Position numbers and translations under genes: made by a program | Shown here: positions 1 through 12,104 of the stretch, piece by piece | Numbering within the stretch: the first letter of the stretch is position 1 | How the letters are laid out: each line of letters starts with the position of its first letter | Notes under the pieces: generated by a model | What the model saw: the letters and a program-made list of their open reading frames with translations, nothing else | Databases searched by the model: none | Told to the model about the DNA's origin: nothing | Assembly: GCF_020085105.1 (NCBI RefSeq) | Contig: NC_058064.1 | Span: 20,437,323 to 20,501,322, forward strand | Direction of reading: 5' to 3' | DNA: 64,000 nt | Source of the DNA: Siniperca chuatsi | Taxonomy: Eukaryota > Chordata > Actinopteri > Centrarchiformes > Sinipercidae

Positions 1-930
1 GCTTTATAATTCTGTAATGTGTAAAGTATTCACAGCAAACATGGGCTGGAAATATATGAAATATATTACCAGACATTAAGTCGCTCTTCTAGTTGTTGAT
101 AACTTCAGGAACTGTGATATTGAAAGATTTACACAACACAACAGTCATGACAACTTCTGTTAGATATATGGTCATTTATTTACAATATTTACACATATAA
201 TGAACAGAGAGAAATAATCAAAGATCAAATATGGGATATGACAAGGAAAACCATGTCTATTAATAAATGATGATAATACTAGATTCTTAATAATTGAGAT
301 ATCTATGACAGTTTAGGGATGCTGCTACCTGGAGGGGTGAGTTAGATTATGTCTGGTAAGAAGACTTTGGAACGCTCTGTGAACATAATATGATGAACGG
401 ACAGTACCTATGGCAGCATGCGGTGAAGGACGTGACGGCAGGACGACTGTGCTGTCCGTAGGCGGTCTCCGCAGCTCAGGCAGGGGTCCGTCATGCAGGT
501 CAGCTGAAAGCACATCGGAGCTCTCAGTAGGCCGGGAACAGTCGAATGTTCAGCGTTCAGGCAGGCGAAGTCTTCGGCCAGACTCTCTGCTGTCGATGGT
601 TCAGTGTCAGGTGGCCTGGTTTGTTTGGCCAGACGAACCTCTGGGATGACACGGCGCAGGCTTGAGTTAGTGTTAGGGTTAGTTCAACTGTAGTAGCAGT
701 TGTCGAGCAGGAGCACGGGTGCAGCAGGTGGCCCACAATCACAGATCCAGACTCTGCAGCTCCGGAGGCAGAAATACCTGCTGAAAGCGACAGAAGGAGA
801 GAGGACAGAAACGAGAAAGTACACAACTACGGGAGAGATAAGATGTCGAGTTAGTTAACAGTAAGAAAACATAGTATATACTATCATTCCAATGCGAATG
901 ATACACAGCACAGAATATCTCAAGCTGACT
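1..930. other. Unassigned sequence, probably dennd5b intron
   Basis: No exon, repeat family or conserved protein could be recognised here. Because the dennd5b exon at 1462 begins inside a codon, an upstream exon must exist to the left, so this stretch is most simply the last intron of that gene. Short open frames at 325-951 on both strands have no recognisable domains and look like chance. Confidence 0.4.
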
Positions 931-934
931 CTGA

Positions 935-1278
935 GAAGCTGGTTCATGCATTCATCTCAACCAGGTCAGATTACTGCAGCACTCTCTTTACTGGATTACC
1001 CAAACAAACAACAGAAAGGCTCCAGCTTATTCAGAACGTAGCAGCCTCACATGTACACACTACTCGAGTACTACACTCACTTCACTGGCTCCCAGTGCAA
1101 TACAGAATCAACTTCAAAATTCTTCTTACAGTCTTCATCACTGAATGATTTGGCTCCCCAGTACATTTCTGACCTGCTCACTGACTACAGACCAGTCAGA
1201 GCTCTCAGGTCATCAAGTGGTGGTTTTCTGACTGGACCTAGAATAAGATCCAGATCTGGTGAAGGTGCTTTTAGCTAC

Positions 1279-1334
<56 letters not shown>

Positions 1335-1425
1335 GTGCGTTCTTGTGTCACTTGTTGCTGTATGTAGTTTAATGTAAAGCACACTGACTTTCCCTGTAAT
1401 AAAATGTGGTATATAAATGCACTCC
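935..1425 (+). repeat. L2-like LINE fragment, decayed reverse transcriptase end
   Basis: Translation from about 941 gives pieces typical of the C-terminal end of L2-type LINE reverse transcriptase: STRSDYCSTLFTGLPKQ, then LHSLHWLPVQYRINFKILL, then after a frameshift near 1145 APQYISDLLTDYRPVRALRS. A TG microsatellite splits the copy, and 1350-1425 resembles the LINE 3' tail ending in a tataaat motif. Frameshifts make it non-functional. It lies just upstream of the dennd5b exon, presumably in the intron. Confidence 0.75.
1282..1338. repeat. TG microsatellite
   Basis: About 28 TG units with two C interruptions near the right end. It sits inside the LINE fragment. Confidence 0.95.
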
Positions 1426-1461
1426 TGCCACAGATGTAGAAATGTCATCTTTGCTCTGCAG

Positions 1462-1645
1462 AGACCGTCTGCTGCCCCAGTGGCTCCCCCTGCTGGTGGA
1501 GTGCCCGGTGATCCTGCAGATGTACGAGGACACAGCCCTGCTCAGAGACCGCACCACTGTCAACGCCCTCATCGGAGTCCTGGAAACGCTCCACGACTTC
1601 CCCATCACACTGGAAGCCTCGCTGGTCAAAGGCATCGACCTTTAG
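1462..1645 (+). CDS. dennd5b: DENN domain-containing protein 5B, last coding exon
   Basis: The exon follows the acceptor TTTGCTCTGCAG (AG at 1460-1461). It opens with the third base of a codon, encodes about 60 residues beginning DRLLPQWLPLLVECPVI and ending ITLEASLVKGIDL, and stops with TAG at 1643-1645. I read it as the end of the C-terminal RUN domain of DENND5, a Rab guanine-nucleotide exchange factor family acting in vesicle transport. The sequence alone does not separate DENND5A from DENND5B. The choice of 5B rests on the neighbour, since sinhcaf follows on the same strand and DENND5B and SINHCAF are adjacent on human 12p11.21. All upstream exons lie outside the window. Confidence 0.72.
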
Positions 1646-2121
1646 CCCCAGGAGGGACCACCGGGCCGCCACTCAGCTCTGCATATTCCTCCTAAACCTC
1701 CCCTCACTACCAACAACTTCACCCACTCCTCCACTTTTAGTCAATGACCAGGGAAGGAGGAAGTGAGGGATAAGAAATGAAAACTGAACAGAGGTTTGGT
1801 TACCAAAGTAAAAAGTGTCACTGCTGCATGTGAGAAGTCTGGGCTTTGCATCAACCAAACGCCTGGATGCAGTATTATTACCCCACTTGTGGCTCTGAAA
1901 AACCCCTTTTAATTAAATTACCACCAGTGCTTAATCGTGTTTTACTTTAATGACTACAAATTGCAAATACGTCACAGTACTGTGCACAATTTTCCAGAAC
2001 ATACCATTCGTTTTCAGGTTGATTTCCTACCTTCCAGGGAGCCATTGGTTTCAGTTTTTTTCATTATGCAAAAAATCTACTTGAAGCAACTTAAAGCTTG
2101 CTGGAGATTTGTAAGCCATCA

Positions 2122-2693
2122 TAGTATGTTCTATTTTTCTTAATGCCAACAAATCCCATGAAAAGACCCAAACCAACAATGTGTTAGTCCTTCTCTCAAA
2201 TACTTTCTGACTTCCCCACTCTGTCTGTGGCTCTCAGCTCCGAGCCCATTGGTTCCTACTGAAGACATAAATCTTTAAAAACACCTCACAAATATAGTTT
2301 TATTTTTAACAGAGGCTCAGTAATTCCCCAAAACAGCTGCTCGCTGTAGTTTGTATCAAACAAACAGGAGGAAACAGTGCATTTGTTAGGGACTAATTTC
2401 AGCGGCGGATGAATCCACATGAGGTGCTGTAGTGAGTGTTTTGGGCAGCAGGACGGTGTGTGTGGGACTGAGTCAGAATAAACTACAGTGTGTGTGTTCA
2501 TGGTGATGAAGGAACATGTCACCCAGTGCAGCAGAGCGGCTCACTGATGTGTTTTAATAGTTTCTGGACAACAGTGGAGCGCTGTGGCTCAGAGGAAGAA
2601 GGTATATCAAATAATTGTTAGTAGGATCACTTCATTGTTGGTTTGGGTCAGTTCATAAAATTTGATGACTACAAGAAAATATAGAATATCAAA
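2122..2693. mobile_element. MITE, copy 1 of a family with about 60-bp inverted ends
   Basis: The left end (AAATCCCATGAAAAGACCCA at 2151) and the right end (TTGGTTTGGGTCAGTTCATA near 2638) are inverted copies of each other. The interior, including TAAATCTTTAAAAACACCTC at 2270 and the AACAGCTGCTCGCTGTAGTT block at 2333, matches the copy at 5139-5577 in the same order. No transposase is encoded. This copy is longer and more diverged than copy 2. Confidence 0.75.
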
Positions 2694-3428
2694 ACAGTCC
2701 CTGCTCTCAACAAGATTAACATGTAATGCTAATGTAATTTTACAAAAAATAACATTTCTGCAAGTTGATTTTCGTTGTGTACTAAAGTGAACTGAAGCAG
2801 TGGCTGCTTGGAAGGAGGAAAAGCCATCTAAAAAATGTTAAGCACGCTTTGGAAAACCGGACACAAGAAGATAAACGGGGTGAAAGATTGCAACTGGTGT
2901 GATACTTAAAAATATTAGTAGCAGCAGCAGGCGTTTCCCATGTGCTAGCTGTGTAGCCTAGCCCTCCTTCGGTAGGTACAACTAGATAAACTGTGTGATA
3001 AATTCTCTTTGCTCGCTTGCAACTGGCCATTACGGTGCCACCATCCACACACCCTAGTTAGCATTAGCATTAGCATTAGCGAGCATGCCTATAGGATGTG
3101 GAAAGAAGAGACGACCTCAGGAAGAGACTGAATGATCACTGACACACTGAAACAAGGATTATGACAAAGACGGTGGTGGTGGTGATGGAGTTCTGTTCTG
3201 TAAGCCACTGACTCTCATGCAGTGTAGTGTTGTGGAGTCACCAGCTCTCCATGCCTCTCTTTCTTTTAATTCGCTGGACTTGTGTTGGGCATTTTCTCTG
3301 CTTTTAACCTGTAGACACAAAAACTGATCTCAGTGATGTGGTTCAGAGTCAGGAGCTTAACCTGTGGCTGCATGGACATTCCTACCAACCTACAGGCATT
3401 GGCCTGGGTGTTTTAAATGCTGTCTCAG

Positions 3429-3602
3429 TGTGTGTGTGTGTGTGTGTGTATGTGTGGTTGAGTGTGTGTCATATTTCACAGATGTGTGTGCTCTGGTGTG
3501 TGTGTTTGCCCTCCATTTATTTTTATATCTTCCAACTTAAAGTTTTTAACGTAATCCACTGGTTTCTGTAGTGTAATGTAACACTGTGTGTGTGTGTGTG
3601 TG
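3429..3602. repeat. Two TG microsatellites with spacer
   Basis: TG runs lie at 3429-3449 and 3585-3602, separated by moderately TG-rich DNA. The open frame across them is a low-complexity artefact. Confidence 0.8.
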
Positions 3603-4360
3603 AGAGATTTGTGAATGCTACACACATTAATTTATAATGTGTAAGAGTTTGCCGTTATCACCACTTCATTAACAGCTAAAATGTTCAACAAAATAAAACT
3701 CAAGGTCAGCTTAATAGCTTTTTCCCGGAGCTTGTCACGGAGTTGACTCGGCTGTCATCACATGACTTAAGCAGGGAACTTTTGCGGTTGAAAGCTCTGG
3801 CAAAGGCTAGTAAGGCTAGGCTGGATGTTGAGCAGACCTAAAGTTGCGTGAATATGATTCACGTGGTGACATAAACAAACAAAAGTGCTCTGATGGTAGC
3901 AAGGCTATTTTGCTAACCTGAATATTTAGTTTATTTCAATCACCCTTTTTTGGCTTCGTGACAGAAACAGTCAGAGAACCACTGCTGTAAACGAATGTTG
4001 TAATCACTGGAATAGAAATGCTAACAGTAGAGAGTTTGGAGTGAATCAGCCACTTGTAGCTTGGTCTACTTATGGAACATCTAATTTCAGCATTAGAATG
4101 CAACATTCATGTCATATAATAGAGGTGTAACTACGAGCTCCTAACCTGGAAATACAGAAATCTCGATTCTTTACCTCCCGCTAGATGAATAACACGAAAT
4201 GTCCCTTTAAATCAGAGTTTGCAGTTTGGATGTTGGGCTCAAATCCTGCTTCACAATGTGACATCAGTGTAAACAAATGCTACTTTTTCCAAGAGTTTAT
4301 GGTTGTATGCAACAATGTACGTAGATACACTTGTAGACTGATTTTCATCAGTGTTGTTTT

Positions 4361-4966
4361 TAAAGGAATAGTTCAGCATCATGGGAAATACACTCATTGG
4401 CTTTCTTCCAGAAAGTGAGATGAGAAGATTGAAATCAATCTCACATCTGTGTGTTAAATAAAGAGCTGGAGTCAGGATGTGGTTAGCCTAGCTTAGCATA
4501 AAGACTAGATGCAGGGGGAAGCTAGCCTGACCCTGTCCAAAGTGAAAAAGCAAAATACACCTCTGAACAACCGTGTATTCATCCCCCCTGAAATTCTGTG
4601 CAGCGTCAGTTGGTTCCCACATCCAGTCGGTGAGCACAGGTTTTGGTTCTGGTCTCTGTACAAGCACTATAGTACCAAACCTGACTCCAGTCACTGTGCC
4701 TGGCTGCTGTTTGCCCAGTATTTTACTCCACCTAAAACCATCAGTTGCTGTTTGCAGATTTCTGTTCATACACAGGTTAAAAACAAGATACATCTTGTAA
4801 ATCACACGGCTTTAACGTTATTTCTATGTATATCTTTTTCACATTGGACAGAGCGAAGCTAGCTGCTAGGCTAACCGTGTCCTCCAGCCCTGTACTCAGT
4901 GCAAAGACATAAGACTGATATCCATCTTCTAATCTGACTCTTGGAAAGAAAGCAAAAACTATAGTA
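4361..4966. mobile_element. Foldback MITE with GCTTAGCATAAAGACT core
   Basis: It begins TAAAGGAATAGTTCAGCAT and contains CCTAGCTTAGCATAAAGACT at 4488. Near the right end, AGCTGCTAGGCTAACC (4861) and TCTTCTAATCTGACTCTTGG (4924) are inverted versions of left-arm sequences. I recognise the core as a very common percomorph repeat. A second, inverted partial copy lies at 42000-42245. The terminal motif AACTATTCCTTTA is lost at this right end. Confidence 0.65.
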
Positions 4967-5138
4967 ACATTAGTTAAAGTGCAATGTACAATGACAATTT
5001 TCTGGTGCTTTGTGGAGGACAAACTAATTAATACTTAACAGCAGGTGTCAGTGTTTTTCCTTGGAAGTTCAAACACAAGGAGGTCAGTAATGTGTAGGTT
5101 GTTGAAATAAAATAATAGCTTAATAGTTATTTTTTAAT

Positions 5139-5577
5139 GGATAAGGCTGGTGTTATGCTGTATTTTTTTTTTTACTGTCAACAGATTCAATGAAAAGACC
5201 AAAACCAATGAAGTGTTAGTCCATTTCTCAATACTTTCTGACTTCCCTACCCTGTCTGTTGTAAACGACATAAATCTTTAAAAACACCTCACAAATATGT
5301 GGTTTTGTTGTTTAAAAAGGCTCAGTAATTTCCCAAAACAGCTGCTCACTGTAGTTTTTAACAAGCGTCACTCAGACAGGAGGAAATAGTGCATTTGTTG
5401 GGGACTATTTTAAGTGGTGGATTAATACACAGTTTGTTCACAACTGGGCACTTACTGCACAACAGTGAGGTTTATTTTTTATTTTTTTAAGTTTTGCCTA
5501 CCTGGGGATCCATTGTTGGTTTGGGTCTTTTCATGGGATTTGTTGACAGTAAGAAAAATACAGCATAGCCTTATCCT
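5139..5577. mobile_element. MITE, copy 2, with long inverted ends
   Basis: The outer arms are inverted repeats of about 65-75 bp. The left arm starts GGATAAGGCTGGTGTTATGC and the right arm ends ACAGCATAGCCTTATCC. Internal blocks match copy 1 (2122-2693), for example TAAATCTTTAAAAACACCTC at 5273. No open reading frame of note. Target-site duplication could not be resolved by eye. Confidence 0.8.
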
Positions 5578-5584
5578 TGAGGGA

Positions 5585-6940
5585 AGTTTTAGCATAAAAT
5601 TCATTTGAGATCAGAGCGCGATGTTACAAGCCAGCTGTTCAACCTTTCAACTCCCATATTAACACGACCTCTGTCAGATATGAAAGGAAGGAACATTTGA
5701 TTTATATTAAAGTATTGTATTCAACCCCCACCTCCTTCAAACACAGACAAACTGCATATTTTTTCTACTTTAGCGGCGGCCTACAGATTTGGGTGGAAAC
5801 TATATTTGATCCCCCTTAAACTTTTGCTGCATGAGAGATTTTGCCACTGTTGCCACTTACCGCTGTCTAAATGAATCCTTTCTGAGAAATGGTGTAAATA
5901 TTCTCATAAGTGCATGTTGACATTTAGACTGAGCTGTATTTATTGTGACCGTCTCTAATGAATTCTAGATGGTAGTTGAGTTTTGAGGGGGGAAAAAAGT
6001 GGACATCTTTGCAACCCCACTTCCCTGTAGCATTTTTGCTGTTTCCAGTATTGAGTCTGTGAAGGACACACAGCCTGTCATTTTGCTTTTGAATGTCTTG
6101 ATTTCATGTATTTATTAATTTAATATTAATCCATGGCAGGTTGACAGTAGCACTGGTATTTTAAGGTTGATGAGGCCTGCGGAATAACTGGAAACATTCA
6201 TGTCTTTAAAGCAGTAACCACTATTTTCACTTCAAGTGTTTTTATCATGTTTTAACCCTCTGTGCTCCTGCTGCTGTGCCCCTGATGCCTCTCCTACAGG
6301 ACTGTCCACAGCTCCAAAGCACAATAACTCTTTGCTGATGGCTACAGGGCAGACTTCTGGAGGAGGACATGCATTGTGCACGATTGAGATTCCTTCTTAG
6401 ACTACTGCACACTTTGCTTACTGAGTCAGTTTCTTATATGAACATGTCATGTGACAAGTGGTATTAACCCTGAGTGAATCTGCTCAAACAGGAAACAGGA
6501 AATGCAACTGACAGCCATGACAGCGGTGGCTGTGCATCCTGCTCACGGCGGGAACGCCACCGGACAAATGGAGTTTCATGCCTGTGTTGGACTGACTACT
6601 CTGTTGTGATATTTATTATGCCTATTTCAATAAAAACACCCTGTGTGTTAAAGGCGTCAGGTGTTTCTGCGTATGTCCATACACTACACTTCATGCATGT
6701 ACAGTGTGTCCATCTATTAGAAATGTTAAATGGTGGGAGAAAAGTTAAGAGGATTTTCTTACAGGGAAGCATTGTTAATAATGCTCCGCTGTAAAACATC
6801 ATACAGGAATTTAGTGGAATCAACTTAACTTTTAGATTTAACTTAATGTAAATATAGAAGTTTGATTGATGTCAAGTTAACTTAAAATGTCTAGTTTTAT
6901 CATTTTTAGAACAACTGAGTTGTTTTGACCGCATAACGCC
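5585..6940. other. Single-copy-looking sequence, probable end of dennd5b 3' UTR
   Basis: Nothing coding was recognised. The stretch contains the candidate poly(A) signal at 6629-6634. The open frames at 6474-6794 (+) and 6596-6823 (-) overlap on opposite strands and show no domain. Confidence 0.35.
6629..6634 (+). terminator. Candidate poly(A) signal for dennd5b
   Basis: AATAAA is followed within 30 bases by a TG-rich element (CCTGTGTGTTAAAGG). It is the best-formed signal between the dennd5b stop and the sinhcaf promoter. The assignment to dennd5b is inference. Confidence 0.35.
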
Positions 6941-6944
6941 TTCA

Positions 6945-7185
6945 GTGCCATAGCTGCGTGAGGTCTGATAAATGTCCTCAAGTGATGTCACTTGAGTCAG
7001 CTGAAGACTACAAGTTTGAAAGTGAAAAACAACGTGTTGGTGTGGCGTTTGAAAGCAGTGAGCTCACCAGGCCTCTGCAGCCCGCTGCTCATCTCTGCTG
7101 CAGGCTATATTAGCCGCTACTAGCATAACACACCACAATCTCCAACCAAGTGGCATTATGGGTTATGTAGTTGCCCGGTTTTGAC
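6945..7185 (+). repeat. Dispersed repeat family R1, + copy
   Basis: It shares the block TGATAAATGTCCTCAAGTGA and, further right, GCCGCTACTAGCATAACACA (7113) with an inverted copy at 58260-58520. A shorter related piece lies at 26640-26735. This is a short non-coding interspersed repeat of unknown class. Confidence 0.7.
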
Positions 7186-7189
7186 AAGA

Positions 7190-9130
7190 AAGAAGAATGC
7201 ATGGAATAAAAAAATATCTCTGGCTCTGCTGCTAAGAGTCATGCCCTGAAGTAATCTACATGCCAGTATTCAGTCATAGTCACAGATGTTTGATGTTTTG
7301 AGAGATTTTGCCGCTGTTGCCACTTACTGCTGTCCAAATGATTCTCTGCTTCTGCTGCATCAGTTTTTATCTTCTTTTTTTTACCGTCCATCATGAATGG
7401 GACAACGATGTGTAATGCTAAATTGGTAGAGCACTCTTTTTTTTTTTTTTTTTTTTTTTTTATTCTTTTGACTTGAAATGATGAGTTAAATGTACTGCTG
7501 AGCGTTCACTTAAAATCATCAAATTCAGTTTTGAAAGAAACATGATTAGCATATTAGCAGACTTCCCAGCATGCATTGTCCGAGGGTTAAAACTCTCCAA
7601 AGATGCTTCTTTTTGTAGTTTGAAGAAAGCACACTTGCTGTGTGTCTTTAATATGTGTTAAATTAAGCCATGGTTGTTTATTGTGATGATACTAAAACCA
7701 ATGTTAACCATGATGAATGTTAGTAACCACCTCAGTCCCAACCCCCACACTTCAGGCCCTAAACTGTCTGAGAGCGGCCTTGTGTTGGCTTTTTGCCAAC
7801 TCCGGTGCCAGAGTGTCTCCAAATGGAGCCGTAAATTTACCTTCCCTTGCCTAATATATGTGAAACTGTTTTCACATGTGCACATTTCACATTTGAAATA
7901 TCGTGCAATGCTGAAGATCCACGATCGAAACATTGCTTTCAAAATTAACTGAAAGAGTTCAACACTTTCTTTTGCATGCAGCTGTCTACCACATGTGCAT
8001 TATTGCATTATTATTAAATGTAAAATTGATGTTTTCACATGCAATGTCTTACATTTCACATGTGAAATATCTCAAAATATCATGTGCCTTTTTGTGTAAA
8101 CTTCCCACATTATTTTGAACTGAATTTGTTAAATGGGGTTCCATATTTGATAAACATGGGAAATGTGCTTCACATGTGATAAAGACAGTCATTTTTATTT
8201 AAATAAATGTTTCTATAAATTGTTTACAAGCAGTTATCTGATATCATCTGTATCGGGAAAACACATTATTTAAGAATGTGAATAATGTGTACATTAAACT
8301 GTTGTAGAAAAATATGTATATTTAATATTTAATATTGAAAACACTTTCTATTATAGCATCAGTTCTGACAGCCTTGTTCTTGCAAAGGCACTTACATCAG
8401 ATGGATCAAACTTAAACAGCATAAATGAGCATATTGTATTTTCTTTAACAGATATAAAATGTTGTTTTTTTAAGTTTTTCATTGTTTAATAGCAAAGCAT
8501 TGTAGAAGAGTAACCCAAAGGCTAGTATAACATGAGGCTTTGTCCCATATTAGGGGACTAGAGGATTAGAAGGCATCGCTGCTCCAGTGTCTGAGCACAC
8601 TGTGATGGAAATGAATTCAATAATTAATGAGTCTTGTTTTGTTTTTCATTTGAAGTTTAATATGTGGCATGGTGTGAAAGGTTGTGTTTATACTCTACTT
8701 TAACAACCTGCTTGTTTTGTATTTGTAATTATACATTCATATCTAATCCTCCAAAAGAACTGAAAACATAGAAAAATATTAAACAAACAAAACATAAATA
8801 ACACGATATGCTAATGAAGACGGTAAAATGTAGTTGAAAGCCCAGGAAAAGCTGACCTTGAGTTGAGATTATTTTGTCACACATACTGATCCCATGGTCA
8901 AGAACGAACTTCAATGAAAAAATAAAACGAAAATAAAATAAAGCAAAACTAAAATAAAAAAGACTAAAATAAAAAGTGGAATCAGAGCCACCTCCGGGCA
9001 GCTTGCCTGCCCTGCAATCCCTCCACAGCAACTGCTCAGACCTCCTTTTACCGCGTAAACATCACTCCTTATTTGGGTATCGCAATGTGTATACGCAGGC
9101 AGACGTCACAGCTACATGCAAATCACGCTG
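7190..9130. other. Intergenic spacer between dennd5b and sinhcaf
   Basis: AT-rich sequence with a T-run at about 7437-7461 and no recognisable exon. Short repeats of TTCACATGTG and related words occur at 7860-8190, possibly a decayed repeat. Open frames here (7658-7942, 7674-7952, 8729-9031) have no domains. Confidence 0.5.
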
Positions 9131-9502
9131 ATTGAAGAAAATCAGAAAATGGTGGCGCGGGAGTCGCGTAGCGCGCCTGCGTGAACGCTTCTACTACGGG
9201 CACACAAGCTAGGCATACATAGCCATTGCAAAATCGGAAGTCGAATGGCCTAGCCTTCAAAATAAGTGTATCGTCGTTACTCCAACTCGCGACCGAAATG
9301 AGTGCTTATGACGCTGGCTTTAATTTGAAAGTGCCAAGCGGAAGTGATTTTTGTTATTCCCGTGTCTTGACGCTTCGGCGGGCAACGTTATTGGTCTGCA
9401 TCTGTATTGTTATCTGTTAAATGAGAGCCACTTCTAAAAAGCGGACTGTTTATCGCATATGACACAAGTGTGGGTCGCTCAGCTTTTTTACTTTGAAACA
9501 AG
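9130..9502 (+). promoter_or_regulatory. sinhcaf: Likely sinhcaf promoter and non-coding first exon
   Basis: CpG-dense DNA stands out against AT-rich surroundings (GCGCGGGAGTCGCGTAGCGC at 9156). It is followed at 9503 by a strong donor: ACTTTGAAACAAG ends a possible exon before GTAAGTG. The sinhcaf coding sequence starts exactly at an acceptor (12509), so at least one upstream non-coding exon is required. This is the nearest convincing CpG promoter with a donor, and no TATA box is seen. A second CpG-rich block at 10980-11560 is an alternative. Confidence 0.45.
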
Positions 9503-10979
9503 GTAAGTGTATTTTCTGACTTTGCGTACGGAACAAAGTGGTTTTAGTCAGCTCGGTGTCGGCGTGCAGTTAAGTTACCGGAGGATGGTGTTTTTGATTT
9601 CACATCTCGAAATAGCGTAACCCTAACCAGCTGTGTTAGCCAAACCCGCAAACTCCAGCGCGGACCTGAAGTAACGTTACAACAAAGCTTTGTGTTTATT
9701 ATTACTAAAGCGTTGATAATAGTTAATATAACATTGGTGATGTTGTGTGCTTGTTTTCCTGCGGAGCGTTGTTAGAAGACCTCTGTAACGCTAACATTAC
9801 ATCCATGATGTCTGTCCATGATGCTCAGAATATTTTTAGCGGGTTAACGTCAGCCAGTTGCTCGGTTAGTTCAGAAAACATTACTTCAACTCTAATAGCT
9901 CGCTATAAGCTTTATTATGTTTTTCATATGCCATACATACTTATACACACGTTAACGTACTCGACCTAAGCGGACAAGACCACTGACTGCTCATTTGCCT
10001 TGTCCGGAAACCTGCTCAAAACTAAATAAAGTTTAAATGTTAAACTGCTTAAAGTTGCTAAACGCGTTTGAACGTTAAATGAAAGCGAGTAACTTAGTTA
10101 AAAGCTGGTGTGTGTGTAAAGCTGAGCTCGACTTTGTTGTCGGGCGGTGGGTGTGTTTCCTGCGTCAGCGGCCAGCCCCCCCTCAGGAACATTCAAACAC
10201 AAGGTGCCATCATTAAATCTCGAATTTATGTTCTAACCTTAACGACCTGTGTTGCCAACTCTCGCGAGACAAATAAGCACCTGCAGCTTCAGAAACAAGC
10301 CCAATATTAATAAAGCCTGTTAAAATAAAACCACTCGGAGTTTGAAAAGCAAAAACACTCTTGTATTGGTTACTCTTGTATTTTAGCGTCATGCTGACAA
10401 CTTGGAAACATTATCCAGTAATGATTACAATTTTCATTGACAGAATGTGATTGTTGGATTGCTCACAAAGCGTGATGTAATCTGGTTACATCTAGTCTGT
10501 ACAGCCAGAAAATATCAGAGTAGTCAATATTATTTGGTACAAATTAAATGAAAATCACCACTGATAATGGCTAGGAAAATGTCTTCATTCTATAATTAAA
10601 GATGTTTCAATTTAATTAGAAACAACCAACCTATAAACTACTGTGTTAATGTATTGGTTAATTACAAAGCGTAGCCTACATATTTCCGAGAGCAATGTCA
10701 AAATAAAAATAAAACTATGAAATCTGGCTCATAACTAGGCAGTAAGCACAATAAAACCAGATCGGTAAGGCTACATGTCTGACTTGACATTGATTATTCT
10801 CCAGTTTGCTAGTCTCCTTTGTCGGACATTGAGCTGCTGATTTATGTTGCCATTTCAGCATTTCCGGTCAGTAGCAGTGAACATTCTTGCAGTACTGCTA
10901 AACTGCAATACCAGACAGTTTAAAGATCCCCATATACTGTGTTGTTTTTGGCAGCATGTCCCGCATCTTCCACAGCGAC

Positions 10980-11560
10980 ATGTTAACCAGATAGCGGTCC
11001 ATCAGAGTTCAAGTCCCTGAACGAGGCGGGAGAGCGCGGGAATGCACTGGTGTTATCTGCGCCTGTTCCGCAGAGACCATTTAGACTTTATTTTCGTAGC
11101 CATAAACCGTTCGAACTGAGGTCTAAATGCGTCGGTAAAGCTGTCTGAATATAGTGGACTGGCTGCGTAGGGGCGACCCCAGTCAGAATGTCTGCTAATA
11201 ACAGCAAGGAGAAGTTGCACGTTGATGTCCAGTAATGGCCGCAGGAAGGACAGCCGCTTCCGCGTTGCGGCGGGAGGAAGAGCGGGCCCACACAAACAAA
11301 ACGAACATAGTCACGTTCTCGTTTTTCACTCTACGTCATGTGCAAGCTAATCTTTTGGTTATTGTATGGCCGTGGCTAAGTGACGGTGTTCGCGGCAGGC
11401 GCATGTGGCCTACAGCGATGATAAACCACTCCTGTACTGTGCAGCAGGCAGAGCACCGCGGCCATCGCCGTGCCGTGCGGCACGATTACACAATCACTGC
11501 CAGCGTCAGCCACAGCGTCAGGGCACGTGACATCTTCCATGGTGTCGTGACCCAACGTGA
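10980..11560. promoter_or_regulatory. CpG-rich block of unknown role
   Basis: The stretch is rich in CpG (for example GGCGGGAGAGCGCGGGAATG at 11024 and GCGTTGCGGCGGGAGGAAGA at 11262), unlike its flanks. An 80-codon minus-strand frame ends at 11053 and a 120-codon plus-strand frame spans 11235-11597, and neither has a recognisable domain. It may be an alternative sinhcaf promoter or the start of an unannotated non-coding RNA. Confidence 0.3.
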
Positions 11561-11869
11561 TGCCTTATTTCAGTTGGCTTCTGTGACATACCGATGACAC
11601 ATCACATATCTTACTGTTGTTCCTGTAGTTTGTGTAAAACGCGTCGGTTTGGTCACAGTGAAAGAGGTAAAGTGGGTGTAGTACACTATTAAACCTGCTT
11701 GTTATCGATTAGAGTGGTTTAATCGGTGGTTGTCGATCCCCTCGGCTCAACATCCCGGCCACATGTCGAGCCTCCAGTTGCATCAGCACCACGGTTGCGT
11801 AACAGGCAGCCAGGCCGTGCTGTTCCTTCCTCTGTGATGCTGAGCCTGATATCCTGGCTCATTCTCGCT

Positions 11870-11871
11870 CG

Positions 11872-11910
<39 letters not shown>
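11870..11910. repeat. GC/AC compound microsatellite
   Basis: A short GC run (11870-11880) is followed by about 15 AC units. The cysteine-valine and histidine-threonine frames across it are artefacts. Confidence 0.95.
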
Positions 11911-11912
<2 letters not shown>

Positions 11913-12104
11913 CTTCTCTCCCCCACGTCTGCAGGAGCGGCAGGAGGGGGTCGGCTTAAATGGCATATGACGTAAATGCGCATCTTACTCACACAGACCC
12001 AGCTTGTACTAAATCCGCTCTTTGTGGGGCTACAGGAAATAGTTCTAATAGTATATAAAAAGCTTCTCATTTGTCAACATTTGCTGCTTTTCTTTCCCTC
12101 ATGT

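Larger units (their letters stand above)
1646..6650 (+). other. dennd5b: Probable long 3' UTR of dennd5b
   Basis: No coding exon follows the stop codon for almost 11 kb. DENND5B transcripts in mammals have, from memory, a long 3' UTR, and a good AATAAA at 6629-6634 followed by TG-rich sequence would give a UTR of about 5 kb. Inside it are two copies of one MITE (2122-2693, 5139-5577), a foldback repeat (4361-4966) and TG runs at 3429-3449 and 3585-3602. A closer poly(A) site cannot be excluded, so the right boundary is inference. Confidence 0.4.
9503..12104 (+). other. Probable first intron of sinhcaf
   Basis: No coding exon recognised. It holds a second CpG-rich block (10980-11560) and a GC/AC microsatellite at 11870-11910. 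Open frames at 9745-9969 and 10110-10310 lack domains. Confidence 0.45.

Noticed and set aside
1261..1377. Cysteine-valine repeat protein in the TG microsatellite
   Set aside because: A pure translation of (TG)n, with no biological support.
1..1461. Penultimate dennd5b exon
   Set aside because: I looked for an exon ending in the matching phase, but no frame here resembles a DENND5 protein. It is probably left of the window.
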